Positions 43,912 to 56,739 of a stretch of 64,000 bases of DNA are shown piece after piece (the stretch's first letter is position 1; the number at the start of each line of letters is the position of its first letter). Location: positions 3,863,501 to 3,927,500 of the forward strand of contig JASPKZ010000419.1 of the NCBI GenBank assembly GCA_030220185.1. Direction: 5' to 3'. The position numbers and the translations under genes were made by a program. Origin of the DNA: Diploptera punctata (taxonomy: Eukaryota; Arthropoda; Insecta; Blattodea; Blaberidae). A model generated the notes under the pieces. The model did not search any database. It saw nothing but the letters and a program-made list of their open reading frames with translations, and was not told where the DNA came from.

Positions 43912-46904
43912 TTTAAGATCAACAATCGTTCTCGCGTACTGCTTTTACATTCAAGAGGCTAGCAGTATATTGTCTTTGGTGATAATATCTTGGAAAACTT
44001 CTATCCAACAGGGAATGATCTTTATGATCTGACCAGGAATACACAGTAACAGGCTCTTATCATTCACACGATCATCAATGACTGATGTTGGAAAACGTTT
44101 CATATGCTCTTTCGTCATTTTTCTGCTTTTCACTTGTCTCTGTATGAATGTTTTATGGACATGTTGCTTCAAGTTCCTTTAAAACATTTGGTCCTAAATT
44201 GTCTTCTGTCACTTGAAAATGGAAATAGAGCTTGTTAATACTGACTCTAATTGGAAAATTAGAAATACTCGTACTCACCTAATTATATAAACATTTTTAA
44301 ACTTGCTCGAAGTGAAGTTCTAAATAAGGTAAAGTGACCCGATTAAAGGTCTTAAGTTGGGCCTTGGCGTAGTAAGCTCTCACCTCTTTAAGACATTCGG
44401 CACGGGTTGTTAACCTTGATTGACGATGCCTTTCCCCCATAATATACACTTGTATTCATTTTAATCAGAGGATGAATCAATCCTAAGACAATAGTTCCAC
44501 CAGAGGGTTTAGGCTAGTTTAGAAATACAGACCCCCATTGGGAATCGAACAAGGAAACTTGTATAGAAGTAATTTTTATTAATATTTATCACTCAATTCG
44601 ATTGTAGCGTGGGGTAAAAATAATAACCTTACTTTTATAATATTGTATCCTTGTCATTAAGTATACGACATCATCTATACTATAAATGAAACTTACAAAA
44701 TTTTAACTCGAGTAAGACTTTGTGACTTCCGGTGGGTACCGCTAGTGATTTTCATGCTTAGATCTTCCGTGCCCTCTTCCGGAAAATGAAGAGCTCTTTT
44801 TAAAACGTCTCTTGTCCATTTTGAGATAAAATTTAGATTTTGTGTGTATGCAATCTTATTAGATTGCTCTATTTAAAATGTCACAATTTGGCTTCAGAAC
44901 ATCCTTAAAATCACTACAAACAGTGGTTATTGTAATCAAACTGACTCTTGCTTGTAACAAAACGTGCCACACATTTTATGAAAATAATCTCTTCAAAAAG
45001 TATTGAGAACGGGTCTTGTTAACTTATTTCCCATCCAATTGTATACCTGTGTATATAGCTACACATCACGCGTATAGACAATGAAATTTTACAATTAAAT
45101 TGAATTTCGTAACTATTTCAAACTTATTTACTCACAATCCCCTCTGCAAGATAATTGTTCACTTCTTTTAAGAAATAGTTTGCTTTCTGATTAATCCTCT
45201 CCTACGTATATTCTAAAGTCTGGAAGATATTGTTGATAATAGTAACAGGAGCATTGAAATTGTTTAGGCCAACAATAATTTTAGAAGCTCATAGTGTAAA
45301 TAGTTGTATATCCCAATAGTGAACTGTACATCCATATGCCCTTGTTCATTTCATCATATTTTAAAGTTTGTATTTGTGCCATGTCATTTGGCTTGAACTG
45401 GGTTCTCTCTTGTGTTTTACTCGTCACATACTCGTAAATTAAATTGCAATTCGTTCTACTTATTGTGCACTTATAGCGCTTTATAAGTTAGGTACAGGTG
45501 TCGAATCAATTATTGTAATAATCTCCACATATATTCTGATATGAATACGTAGGGTCTCGACATTTTAGGCGGAGATAATTCCAATTCACAAAGTTTCCTG
45601 TTGTTTCGTGAACAGTCAACGTCAGGTACGGGCTCATTCTGTTTTTTTTAATTGGTATACCTCTCAAGCGTTACTTGTTGCATTTCTATTTTGCCTCCAT
45701 GTGTGCGTGTTTTCTAATGCCATCCACTGCATTTTTCGTACTTTGGGTTCCTGTTGGGCAGATAGCGTTAATATGGTATATTTTCAATTTAAGCACCACT
45801 TCGGTAGACTGTATTTTAGTGAGTTATAATATGAAAACATGATTATGTTTCGAGAAGTTTAAATCGTGATGACGAAGAGGAGAAAAAACTTGAAACTCGG
45901 TGCCGTCATGTAGCTTACTCTTTTTGAAAATCAAATAAGCAGTTGCTTAAAACATCCCAGTTAACAGTATCATATGCCTTCTAAACATATTAAATGGGGA
46001 GAGATTTGCAATTTAATGCAGGAATGAGATGCACAATCTATTAAAAATTGCACGACATCACCCTTTTTGGTTCCGATATTTCAAATTTTACAATTAAATA
46101 AGTTTAATTAACTTTACAATTTAAATCCTCAACTTCGCCAGGTATCAAACCGTACTGAGGAAGCAGGTGTTATGTGCATTATTATAATACGTAACACATT
46201 CCAGAAATTCATGTCCTCGTTTGCAGTTAAGTTTCTAAGGCCGGAACGTCGAAAATTTGCTTCTAACATATTTTCATTACCTCATGATGCTAACAATATG
46301 CCATAAGGCTATGACTAAACTCTCTGCGAGAACCACAGCTGTAGAATTCACTGATGTATAATATATTATCTAAATCCGATTTAACAAAAGTACAAACATC
46401 TTGTGCTGCCCAATATTCCGTGAGTTACTCGTTAACACCGATTCGAATTTCATCTCCAATTTTGTTCGGTAGTCGTTACGCCCTTGTACATTCAATGTTC
46501 CGATTATAAATTGCCCGTTTCCTTAGCTTTTTCCTTATATTTAAAAACCTGCCCGGATTTTCATCTTCGGACGTTTTGGTATTGCTATATTTTTGTTGAA
46601 TTTGATCGCGACGAAACCAAAGGAAATAGTTCAATATCAGAACCCTAGAGGACCAAGATATGTTGAATGCTCAACACTCTGGTAATAAAGACATGAAAAT
46701 AGGCGTTGGCATTATTCCTAAATGAGTGATTAATATAATTGTTCTCATTACAACTACTAAGTAAGTAGTTGACTATAATTTTAGCACGATAGTGCGTTCT
46801 GTCGTACTTACAGGAATGGCGGCCATGATTGAAAGTTCAATTTCCTACATTTCGGGGTTGCTAACCTATATTTAACTAAATAACTATACTGTAATATTAA
46901 AAAC
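43912..46904. other. intron 3 sequence, nothing secure
   Basis: A 73-codon minus frame (43951-44172) reads MKQHVHKTFIQRQVKSRKMT and has no recognised motif. GGGAATCGAAC near 44541 could be a relic of a tRNA-type B box on the minus strand. I recognise nothing else in about 3 kb. Confidence 0.45.
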
Positions 46905-47445
46905 TACCCACCTAGGGCGGAAAGTAAAACCACCGCCCTTTATGTATACTACGTACAATGTATATACAAAAATATGTCTAAAAGGTTGTGTTAATTTTTT
47001 TTTTAAATGCCCCAGATTTTTCTTTCGACATTCCTGGTTTCTCTCCTGGCATGGCGTATTTGTAACCCACTTCTGAGGTTGGGGCGCCTGGAAGGCGGGG
47101 TTACTTTGCCCCGATGATATGATGGGTGATTATGATGATAGTGGTGCGCCAGGAGAGTCCCTAATCCTAAGCTTAACCTAAGATGAATATGAATGATGAT
47201 GATTGCGATGGCCATATGATTTCGGGAACCGTTTGGGCCTTAAAGTTTACCTGACATTTGTCTTAGAGGTGAGGAAAAACCCCAATAAAAACCTCATCCA
47301 GAAAAACTGTCCCGACCGGGGATCGAACCCGGGCCCGCTGCGTGACAAGGCAGCACACTACCCCGAGACCACGTTAATATACTTTATAAGAAACAAGTAA
47401 CTGCATTTTTAAATGAAAGGAACTTTATTTGAAACAATATCAGAA
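46905..47445. repeat. dispersed repeat P split by a SINE
   Basis: The parts 46905-46995 and 47373-47445 (AAGTAAAACCACCGCCC, GTATACTACGTACAATG; GGAACTTTATTTGAAACAATAT) match the continuous copy at 49505-49660. The interruption is the SINE at 46996-47372. Confidence 0.85.
46996..47372 (-). repeat. SINE family A, variant tail
   Basis: The head at the high end has B box GGTTCGATCCCC (minus strand) and the GCTGCCTTGTCACGCAGCGG block. The body is family A. The 3' part (46996-47190) differs from the other copies. GTTAAT at the two junctions (near 46991 and 47369) is a short target duplication. Confidence 0.85.
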
Positions 47446-49181
47446 GTTGACTTAAAAAAATACAGTAGGTCTAACGGTACCGCATTATAAGTACCTTAAT
47501 AATTGCTAGTCCTTCATGTTCAAATTGATGGTGAAGTTTGTACAATTGTTGCTTTTGATTGGAATCGTACTCTATTTCTCTGGCACTAAAGAAGCACACC
47601 CAATTTGCACGCTTTTTTTTTAATTCCGTCATTTTTATCACCATCCTTCATACTTGCCTCCATTTTATGCCTGATTGATGTTACGGCCTCCAGCCTCAAT
47701 TAAATTATTTTTGACATTTAGCGTATATTCATTGGCCAGACAGCTAACATCAGTCAGTTGTTTATAATGAACCCAAATGTTTCCAAAAAAGGTATTATTA
47801 TCTTACTATTATTTATTATTTTAAAAACACCATCCTGCAAATAACAATGTACAACACACATTTGTGAAATGTTTTACAGAATATTGGAAATTAAAAACCT
47901 CCCGATTTCCTCGCTTCTAAAAAAACCACGTATTCGCATCGCAACATACTATTATTCACTATTTTTCTGATTGAGTGGCGCACTTTGTTCACTGTTTACG
48001 CGAGTTAAAACGGTTAACTTGAAAACTTGCGTTATTATCAAATTTACCAAGACGTCTACCAAAGTTTCACATACGAGGATCCTCGATCTTATAAGCCGTT
48101 ATTAATTGATGCATTTCTCATCGAAATTACACATTGTAAATAATTAAAATAACAGAAAGGAGACATACCACCCTATTATCAGAATTCACATGAATTCCCA
48201 ATCATATTATAATTCACATGATCGAAAAACCATGCCCCTATGGCAAACAAGACACTAATCGAACATAAACTAAATGTACAAACGAAAAATACGAATGACG
48301 CAAGAATAACAGTTCTCATAAACAAAGGAGTAATGCCACCATATCACATTGAATTCAATACAATATAACAATCACTACACGCTATAATGATTAAGCAACG
48401 ATAAATATTAAAACAAAAGTCACAAAACCCATTATTAAATACTCGTAAAACAGTTTTTATATTGGCCAGGGAGCTAGTCCGATGAAGTAATCCCCAACCT
48501 GGAAAATCAAAATGTATTAATTTGGGGTCATTGTCCCTTGTAGAGACTGTTTTCAGCACAACTAACTACCACAATCTAACCAATCACAAAACCTCGGCAA
48601 AGGACCCATTACTAAATACTGACAGACGGGCCAGTTGAGCCTGGGATTATTTACGAGGTATGCATCCTTCTTCAACCGGCTCGGGGGCTGGTTTAATGGA
48701 TTTGCCCACATACGATCCAGAGGAGAAAGTGGACATGTTTCACGTACGTGCCACAAGCGTCGCTATTGTAGAACAACTAACGACATCTAATTTTTTTTTC
48801 AATTTTTGCTGGCACAAGTGTTAAATGCAGCACCGTCTGGTGGTAAAATTATGAATTATAATTATACAACACCATCTGGTGAGTAATCATGGAATTAAAC
48901 TTTTATATGAATAAATAGCATATTAATTTATCTTAAATTATGGGATTATTTGTATCCTGCCTCTCAGACCTAAATATTTTTTTAAAAATTTTAACAGATT
49001 TTGCGCGTTCCAGAACAAATATATCCTTTGTGAATTTTATATTATACATTAGGCAGCATCCTATAGGATCAACTGATCTACATAAAATTGGTTTATCAAT
49101 GTGTTGCACTGCACTCTTGTTGAACAGTAAGTTTATTTGACAAGTATTATTATATTTGCCTTAAAATTTACTCTATGTAGT
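47446..49181. other. intron 3 sequence, no recognised gene
   Basis: AT-rich. Near 48830-48875 the phrase CACCGTCTGGTG recurs as CACCATCTGGTG. I recognise no coding or mobile-element motif. Confidence 0.5.
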
Positions 49182-50547
49182 CCGAGATCCGGCTGCAAGA
49201 TTACTACGTTCATCGAGCGATGAACAAAATACATTTTTTTCATAAAATTGTGAATTACTGAATACATTTTTCGACCGCCAGTATGTTTAATAAAATTATA
49301 ATTTATTTATTTATTTGAAATAATTTGATTAATTTGTTATTAAAATAAATTATAATCCAGTTCGCAGAAATCGATGTATAGAGCTTGAAAAGTTTTGGTT
49401 GCCATTGCACACTTGGCCGTAAATCTCCTCGCGGCTACAGCAGGCTGTGACACCAATCAGTAATAAAATGGCAATGGCGGGAAGTACGTATTTATTGTTT
49501 ATATTGTTCCCTTGCAGCGGGAAGTAAAACCACTGCCCTTTATGTACACTACGTACATTGTATATAAACATATATCTATAAGGTAGTCTTAATATACATT
49601 ATACGAAACAAATCACAGCATTTTAAATGAACTGAACTTTATTTGAAACAATATAAAACAATAAATACGTACTTACCGCCATTTTGTCACTAAATTGGTC
49701 TCACGGCCTGCTGTAGCGAGAAGGTTTACGGCCAAGTGTGCAACGGCAAACAAACCTTTTCAAGCTCTATACATCGATTTCTGCGAACTGGATTATAATT
49801 TATTTTTTTTAATATATTTATTAAACACAATGTGTACATCAAATTACATTTAGATTTTTACCAGTCTTTAATGAAATTGTTTAGAGGCAGAGTCCTGTTT
49901 TTACACTTCGCTAGATGATATTTTGGACATGGATAGTTGCATAATTTACAGATGCAGTCCTCCTTGGGTTCATGGTACATGTTGTTCAGGCATATATTCC
50001 CATGAAATCCATGGGCTGCGAAACGTGTGTACAGGTGTCGAAGTTCGAAATTCGGTTGCTTCCAGGTTTCTGTTTTCATTGCGTCTGTTTCCATAATTTC
50101 TGTCGGTATCTGGGCGGCTTTGTTCTGTCTCTCCTCGATGACGATTCTGTATGCTTGCGTTTCCGGTAGTCTGAAACAGTGTCTGATATCTTCGATGAAG
50201 AAGGATTCCTGGGCTATTGTATAGGCATAACTATTTCTTGTATATTTTGAAATTGACAGTGCTCTTTTGAGAAACCTTGATTTAACGTTCTCCAGTATCT
50301 TAAGATTTTTCACTGTCAAGTAATTCCATATAACCTGGATTCCGTATATTATAATTTATTTTAATAACAAGTAAATCAAATTATTTCGAATAAATAAATA
50401 AATAATTTTTTGGTTAAACATACTGTCGCCCGAATTTTAATAGGAAACTCGGCAAAAATGTATTCAGTAATTCACAATTTTGTGAAAAAAATTGATTTTG
50501 TTCATCCGCTCCATGAACGTAGTAATCTTGCAGCCGGATCTTGGAGT
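49182..50547. repeat. fold-back element with nested LINE
   Basis: The left arm 49182-49440 (GAGATCCGGCTGCAAGATTAC..., ATCGATGTATAGAGCTTG) is inverted in the right arm, which consists of 49720-49804 plus 50360-50547. The middle (49505-49660) is repeat P. The right arm is split by the LINE insertion at 49805-50346. Confidence 0.88.
49805..50346 (-). mobile_element. 5'-truncated LINE with 13-bp TSD and poly-A
   Basis: ATTATAATTTATT at 49792-49804 and 50347-50359 is the target duplication. On the minus strand the insert ends AATAAATATATTAAAAAAAA, a polyadenylation signal and A tail. The frame 50319-49858 (153 codons) is the C-terminal end of a LINE pol: NLKILENVKSRFLKRAL, then the knuckle CICKLCNYPCPKYHLAKC and a stop after NNFIKDW. 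The RT is missing. The tidy ends indicate target-primed insertion. Confidence 0.93.
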
Positions 50548-50599
50548 AATAGAATATTCCTCGTGAGGTAGCAAATTTGAATTTCTTACATTATTCAAT

Positions 50600-51480
50600 G
50601 ACTTACTTACTTACTCGCTGGCACTATCGAACCCGTAGGTGCATGGCCGCGATGACATAAGCTCTCCATACATCCCTATCCTGAGCTAATGCTTTCCGAT
50701 CATTCCCTGTATAATCTACTTCCCTCAAATCATAGGTAATATTATTCTCCCACCTCATTCTTGGTCTACCAACTGGGTGTTTTCCCTCTGGCTTCCCTAC
50801 AAGAAGCTTCCATGCAAGTCTTCCATTCCCCATACGTGCAACATGTCCTGCCCATCGCAGTCTACGAGACTTAACTGTTCTTATTTTATCTGGCTTCCTA
50901 TAAAGACCATGCAGTTCATTGTTATGTAGTCTTCTCCATTCACCTGTCTGTTCATCTCTCTTTGCTCCACATATTTCCCTAAGTACTTTATTCTCAAATA
51001 CTTGTAATCTCCTTTCCTCCCTTAAAGTAAGAGTCCATGTTTCGCACCCATATAATATAACTGGTAGAATAATAGTTTTATATATTTTCAGTTTAATGTT
51101 TTTTTGAAAGGAGTTGGGACATCAAGAGTCTCTGCAATGCATAATAGCACGCATTTCCAGAGTTCAGCCTATGTTTAATTTCTTTGTGCATCTCATTCCT
51201 ATTTGTGATTATTGTTCCTAGATATTTGAATTCGGCCAGTTACTCAAAATTTCCCTCATTTGTCATTAGCTGTCCATTCCCATTATATAATGAATTTCTA
51301 CATGTGACCATATATTTAGTTTTATTGATATTTACTTCCAGTCCTAATTTCTTAGTGTTACTCAATAGTGTGTGCGTGTTGTCCTTTAGTATCTCCTCAC
51401 TATCGGCCAATAATACTACATCATCAGCATACACTAACAACTTATTAATACCATTGAGTTGTAAGCCATTATTCAATGAC
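50600..51480 (-). pseudogene. RTE-type LINE fragment
   Basis: Minus-strand pieces: LLVYADDVVLLADSEEILKD, GLEVNINKTKYMVTC (51476-51240, RT palm), NECTKKLNIG-like relics and a Cys-containing YGCETWTL-type block near 51040, then WKLLVGKPEGKHPVGRPRMRW, YDLREVDY and AQDRDVWRAYV (50833-50624). The order is colinear with intact RTE pol; frameshifts separate the pieces. Confidence 0.88.
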
Positions 51481-51884
51481 CCCTTCCCAAAATAAATATC
51501 CGTAAATATGGTATTTATTTTATATTTTTAACTCTATTTTTAACACTTTGAAAACATGAGTAGTGGTTTATTTTGCAATACCTTTTGTCTTTTATATGTA
51601 TCTGTATATATAGTATGTAAATGTGCTTATAGTCCCGTATACAATTAAACTCATTGTATTAAGTGGGTTTTATAAGGAGGTAAATCTACAGAAGTTGTTC
51701 CTGACAGCTCCCCACATTGGTAGAACATAATGACGTTTTTCTAAGGTGCATTTAAGACATAACATATTGTTATGGTATAAATACAGCAAACACCTTTAAT
51801 ACATAATGGATATATATTTCGAAAAAAATTAATCACTCTAAATGATATTCTGATTGGAGTGTATGTTTAAAGAAAAATAGGCAT

Positions 51885-52345
51885 ATTTAAAATATGGCTG
51901 CATCCAAATATTTAGGAACAATAATCACTAACAAGAATGAGGTCTAGAAAAAAATTAAACAGCGCTCATGCTATTGCACATTACAGAGACTCTTGTCGAA
52001 CCAACTTCTCTCAAGAAACGTTAAACTAAGAATAAATAAAACTGATATTCCACTCATATTATATGGATACGAGCATAGAGAATAAAGTTCTGAGGAAAAC
52101 TTTTGGACCAAAAAAAGAACAAAGAGATAGATAAATGGAAAAAGACTACATATCAGTGAGCTACAACAACCTTTATGTTAAAGCAGATGCAATAAGAAAA
52201 GTTAAGTGTCGTAGACTACGATGGGAAGGAATGGAGAATTGTACGAATGTAGAATGGAAGTGGGGCATGGATACTCTTAGCATGTAAACCAGAAGGATAG
52301 TGTTCTGTAGGAGCGAAAGAATGAAGTGGGAGAATTACATTCATC
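51885..52345 (+). pseudogene. RTE-type LINE remnant
   Basis: Plus-strand traces: KYLGTIITNKNEV (about 51909-51947), YCTLQRLLSNQLLSRNVKLRI, LILYGYE, ENKVLRKTFGPKKEQRDR (about 52080-52133), DAIRKVKCRRLRWEGM (about 52187-52235). Many stops. Opposite orientation to the 50.6-51.5 kb fragment. Confidence 0.78.
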
Positions 52346-52589
52346 ATGATTCGAGGGAAGTAAATTATACACAAGATGGCAGATAGTTAACCTTCATTGA
52401 AGTATATTTTGTTAAGGAACCTATAGGCTGTTACACTTCATTCCAGTACAAGAGAGTCTTAAAGGAAGAGATGGAAGGAAGTAGGTACGTGCAAATAACA
52501 AGTTATTTTGTGTCACACAATTCTGTGTGTTAATCCAAATACTTTGCAGACAAGCAGAAACAAAACATACTTAATTCTAAATAAATTAA

Positions 52590-53060
52590 AAAAAAAACAC
52601 TCACTCCAGTGTTGCATTGTCAGGATGGATCCAGTTTATTGTCCCATCACAAGTGCTGGAACACACATCCATTGACATCCAGACAACAGTGCATCAATGT
52701 TCTATACTTTGTCGAATCCTTCCAAAGATGCCAAGGGTTTCCCTTATTTCAGCTGCTGCGCTGACAATCGAGCTACGAGATATTCTTCAAAGTCAACATG
52801 GGTTTCATAAACCATTGTCTTCATAAAAAAAATCTTGGCTGATCAAGTCAGGCAAACGTGCCGACCAGGCAGTGGGCCCACCCCTACCTATCCAAAAGAT
52901 CGTACCAATCGTACCAATGGATATAAACAAACTTTCTGTAATAGGTTCCGAATGGTACTGATCTGCGGAAGTAAACAAACCAAGTGATAATAGTAATAAC
53001 AAACCCCTCTTGGACTGAAAGGAGTGTTTATCCGTTTTCTTCAATCTCTTCCTGTAAGAT
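52590..53060 (-). pseudogene. mariner-type transposase remnant
   Basis: On the minus strand FWIGRGGPTAWSARLPDLISQDFF (about 52910-52840) matches the third catalytic block of the 11-kb mariner (WIGRGGP...SPDLTPLDFF). The low end, CCLDVNGCVFQHL at about 52690-52650, corresponds to the C-terminal end of such proteins. The rest is lost and the TIRs are not clear. Confidence 0.75.
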
Positions 53061-53175
53061 CCATCTAGCCCTGAAACGAAGCGTTTCAGCGCACAGATTC
53101 CTTAACAAAATATGCTTCAATGAAGATTATCTATCTGATCCCAAACTTTGTGGATCGAATTAAGAAACACCCAGT

Positions 53176-53206
53176 ATATGTGTGTGTGTGTATGTGTGTG
53201 TGTGTG
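53176..53206. repeat. (TG)n microsatellite
   Basis: A GT-rich run with one TATG interruption, about 115 bp upstream of receptor exon 4. Confidence 0.9.
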
Positions 53207-53322
53207 TTCTGTAAACCATACATTTGACTTACTGAGAGTTCCTTTTTTAAAATTTTTATCATGAATTTGAATTCTGTTCCGTTCACGATCTAACATTAAA
53301 TAATCTATTTATTTTGTTTCAG

Positions 53323-53412
53323 CTGCAGCAATTCTCACTACAGCTGTTGCATCGCAAGGTGCAGTTCACGGCCTGTGGGTTCTTCCCTCTGGACTTCACT
53401 CTCCTCTATTCG
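53323..53412 (+). CDS. gustatory receptor, exon 4 (30 codons)
   Basis: Acceptor TTTTGTTTCAG (53312-53322) and donor TCG|GTAATA (53412/53413) bound exactly 90 bp. It reads LQQFSLQLLHRKVQF, then TACGFFPLDFTLLYS. FS-x-Q-LL, F-TA-x-G-FF-x-LD and LL are the strongly conserved residues at the start of TM7 in insect gustatory receptors, and this exon is the classical penultimate one. Phase 0 at both ends. It lies 12.7 kb from exon 3 and 8.8 kb from exon 5. Confidence 0.95.
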
Positions 53413-53434
53413 GTAATACATAGGATATATAAGA

Positions 53435-53600
53435 ATTTCTGTCTCAGTGACCTAGAAGATAAGTTCCACGTCTCTAGTCCTGATGATCGCGAGTTCAAAC
53501 CCGGCAGAGGTCATATGTAAGAATCTAGGGGAAGGACTTTAAGCCGTGGTACCTAAGTCTAAATATTTCTTGACTCGTAAGAGAACCTCCAGACAAATTA
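53435..53600 (+). repeat. SINE-like, tRNA-derived head
   Basis: GCGAGTTCAAACCCGGC at about 53488 is a good B box; CAGTGACCTAG at about 53445 may be the A box. The following GGACTTTAAGCCGTGG is shared with the 19.5-kb region. It lies 22 bp after the exon 4 donor. Confidence 0.6.
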
Positions 53601-54051
53601 GGCCTTCTGAAAAAACTTTAATTGAACTTTCCCATTGAATTAATAGCTTAATTGTCTATTTGGTGTTTTTTTGACGCTATGAGGTAACCACTTTTCACTC
53701 GCTAACAACTGTAGGGAAATAAACGTAACTAAATTAGTTTATTTAATTTTCCACCATAAACTCGACGTACTGATGTAAAGGTAAAATAATATTAATGCCA
53801 TTTAAAGTAACCTACATATCATGAATATCAAATTATTTACATTGATATATTTTTATTTATTGACAATTTAACATCTCATAACGAAATAATTCTTGGGTCG
53901 CACCTGGTTTGGATGAATGGACATGTATCTCAAAGACAACCGCTTGAGCCAACTGGGTCGTTGATTTAATATTTTAACATAAACTAAACAATTTAAGTGA
54001 CCTTGCTGAAGATTTTCGGGCTGTATGTCGTGGTCGTGAGGCTTGTAGTTC

Positions 54052-54095
54052 CCCGACGTTTCGCCAAAGACTGCGTCTGACATCCTCAAGGATTG
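54052..54095 (-). ncRNA. hammerhead-like motif, degenerate
   Basis: The minus strand reads TTGAGGA (consensus CTGANGA with the first C changed), an extra T, stem II GTCAGA/TTTGGC around a loop, GAAA (54062-54059), then CGTC. The CGAAACGTC block is typical of PLE tails. The C3 change argues against activity. Confidence 0.5.
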
Positions 54096-54739
54096 TCTTG
54101 AGCAAGATCATCATAGCAACTCTGGCCGTGAAAGTCTACGTGAATACATTAAACAATTTAAATTTACGTCGCATCATTGCCACTCAGTATTATGTAAATC
54201 CATTTATTTTCTTCTTTAACACTATAATTCTTATTGAAACCATTTTGTTCATTAGAAAATTAATATTAAATTTGTATATTAATATTTTAAATACTTGCTA
54301 TAATATTCTAGTTATAGAAGGATAGTTTACTGAGTTATTATCGAAAATTGAATTGTTTTTGGAATATAATTTGTTTCCCATTTGTGCAGTACTTTTATTT
54401 ACGTCTATGTAAATATGCAGAATTATAGAACGCTTCTAAAATAGAGTATTTTACCAAATATTTTGTATTGTATTGTAAGCCTATGTTTTCCCATTACAGA
54501 GAATTAGTCGCTCTCCCCCTACAGGGAAGAATTTGAATCATACTAATTTAGTTACACTTGTTTTCGTATAGATGTCATTTTTGAGTGGTCCGTGGTCAGC
54601 GTTTCGCCTCATACTGACATCTAGGAAACCAAGGTAGTACTAGGACGGGAAAATTCGGCAAATTTTGCTTAGAGGTCTTTTCATTCAGGCTTAAGGATCT
54701 TTTACGAGCCTGAAAAATAGCTTATAAAACAGGAAACAA

Positions 54740-55270
54740 ATTAAACAACGTAATATACAATGGCATAGAATAACACAACAAATTAACAACAAGGGAGTCT
54801 ACAAACTAACGTGTAAAGATTTAATAAATTTTATATTGGCAGGACAAGCAGAAATTTCAATACAAGATATAAGGGACACTTAACATATTTCATACACGCA
54901 GGTGATGAATCAAGCTATGCTAAACATCTCATTAACGCAGGTTATCGAATGAACACAATTGAAAACACTCTCACGATAAACCACAGAGAAAAACATTCCA
55001 GCTAGGATAAATCTATTTGAAGACCTCGAAATTATAAAAGAAACAAACAACACCTCACTTCTTAATGAGAACGCACCCCAGTCAAACCCATAATACGAGA
55101 TCGTCATAAACAAGTCAATTGCTGCTACAAACAGTTGGAGTATACTTCACCGTACACAACAACGAGTAGCAGAAGCTCAACCTGCCGAGGATGGAAGTTA
55201 ACTTCCAAAAGGGCTCCAGTTAATTTTATATACACAATTTCAACAAGGTAGAGGACGACGGCACCTGCCA
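54740..55270 (+). pseudogene. PLE C-terminal fragment with tail
   Basis: Plus-strand traces: NNKGVYKLTCKD (GIY-YIG start, about 54786-54825), NFILAGQAE-type shifted residues, then INLFEDLEIIKETNNTSLLNENAPQSN (about 55004-55085), LLQTVGVYF-type relics, and a tail matching the 34.5-kb copy (GATGGAAGTTAACTTCC, GGACGACGGCACCTGCC). The hammerhead core at about 55184-55215 is destroyed (CTGCCGAGGA, CAAAA). Confidence 0.85.
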
Positions 55271-55774
55271 AAAGGTACATTTTATTTTTTAACTTTCATC
55301 TTGCTTTACAAATACATACAATTATGACTAACGGCCATATATTGCCCTTAAGCTTGAACGTACATAAATATCATAAACATGCAGGTAATTATTAATTCAT
55401 GTATCTATTCTGCTTTGAAATGACGAAAGGATGTGCAAGATAAAACATTCAGTCCTGCGCTGAACAAAATCAAGGAGAATACCAGATAAAATGGTCAGTA
55501 ATGCGTCAACAGCTGTGATACATCATGAGGTGTCGTGTGCGGAACATGTTGCACGAATGAAAGAGTGACATATAGGAAAACCAGTGGGAAAGCTAACAAT
55601 TAGTATGTCAATAATATTATTTTCGAATAAAGTAATTATTTGTCGTTATTGTAAGAGTTTTGTTTCACATCCACGCAGTATAAGAAGAAACGCTTCTCTT
55701 CAATATCTTATTGGCTCTGTACATTTAGGTACTGTACGTAAATTTAAGTATTTTAATTATTACTGTTGCTATTT

Positions 55775-55800
55775 TTATTATTATTATTATTATTATTATA
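55775..55800. repeat. (ATT)n run
   Basis: Short trinucleotide run. A 30-base T run also lies at 56042-56070, and an (AAT)n run at 56370-56440. Confidence 0.9.
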
Positions 55801-56371
55801 TTTAAATCGCTACTATACAAGTAAATAACTGTATTCGTACGTGAGTGTGACAATTGCAGCTGATCGGGCCGAACTGTTAACAATGTCAACTGATTTCTTA
55901 ATCCATGAATTTTAGTCTGCATTTACTTAATGTTTTAATTTCGTATAATGACCACAAACCTATTTTTATATTATCTAGCTCAAAATGGTATTAACATAAG
56001 ATCTGTTGTCTCGGAGATAGCCGATTGTAAAATGTTTCTAAAGTTTTTTTTTTTTTTTTTTTTTTTTTTCCAGTAAATTTAATTTCAAAGTACTGCCCGC
56101 TTTTATATATGACAACTTACTTACCTGTTGGAAAAGGTATTTTATTCTTCTGTCCATTTCCAGTCAAAATATGGAACATTGTTTTAAAATAACTATTGAA
56201 CTTCTTCTATAGTCGATTCCAGATGTCTATGGAGCAGATGTAAATAGTGGCTGTATCGGCTAAAAAGCGCGCTTCACAAGCAGATAAACCTTACGAGTAC
56301 ATTGACACGTAATTACGTTTTCTGAACATATTTGTTTTAACAATGAAATGCAATACTGACAATAATAATGA

Positions 56372-56411
<40 letters not shown>

Positions 56412-56439
56412 GCAATATAATATTAATAATAATAATATT

Positions 56440-56535
56440 TTCGTTGTTCCGAACGAAATCCTTTCCCTTGTTTATGTTTCTTCACCGGAGACATTCCAGA
56501 AGGACCTGGCATAGAATTATCGGACATCTTTTCAA
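56440..56535 (-). pseudogene. short TE-like N-terminal fragment
   Basis: The minus strand reads KMSDNSMPGPSGMSPVKKHKQGKGF then RSEQRK, before running into an (AAT)n repeat. The Pro/Gly/Ser plus Lys/Arg pattern resembles N-termini of arthropod transposon-encoded proteins. It may belong to the decayed gene at 56740-57860. Weak. Confidence 0.3.
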
Positions 56536-56739
56536 AAATGGATACTGCACTTATTAAAAAACACTTGCACACGCCTGCTAAATATAGCACATTCACTACC
56601 GTAGGCTCAATACGTAGCACTTATTTAATTTTATTGAATAAAACGCTTCATCATTACTTGAGCACTGAACAGATACTGAGGGAAAAAACAAGAACTTGTG
56701 TTATAATATCCTGAATCATACTGACGTGCGATTCCCCTC

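Noticed and set aside
54910..55113. 67-codon minus ORF
   Set aside because: Antisense of the PLE C-terminal fragment, which matches known PLE motifs on the plus strand.
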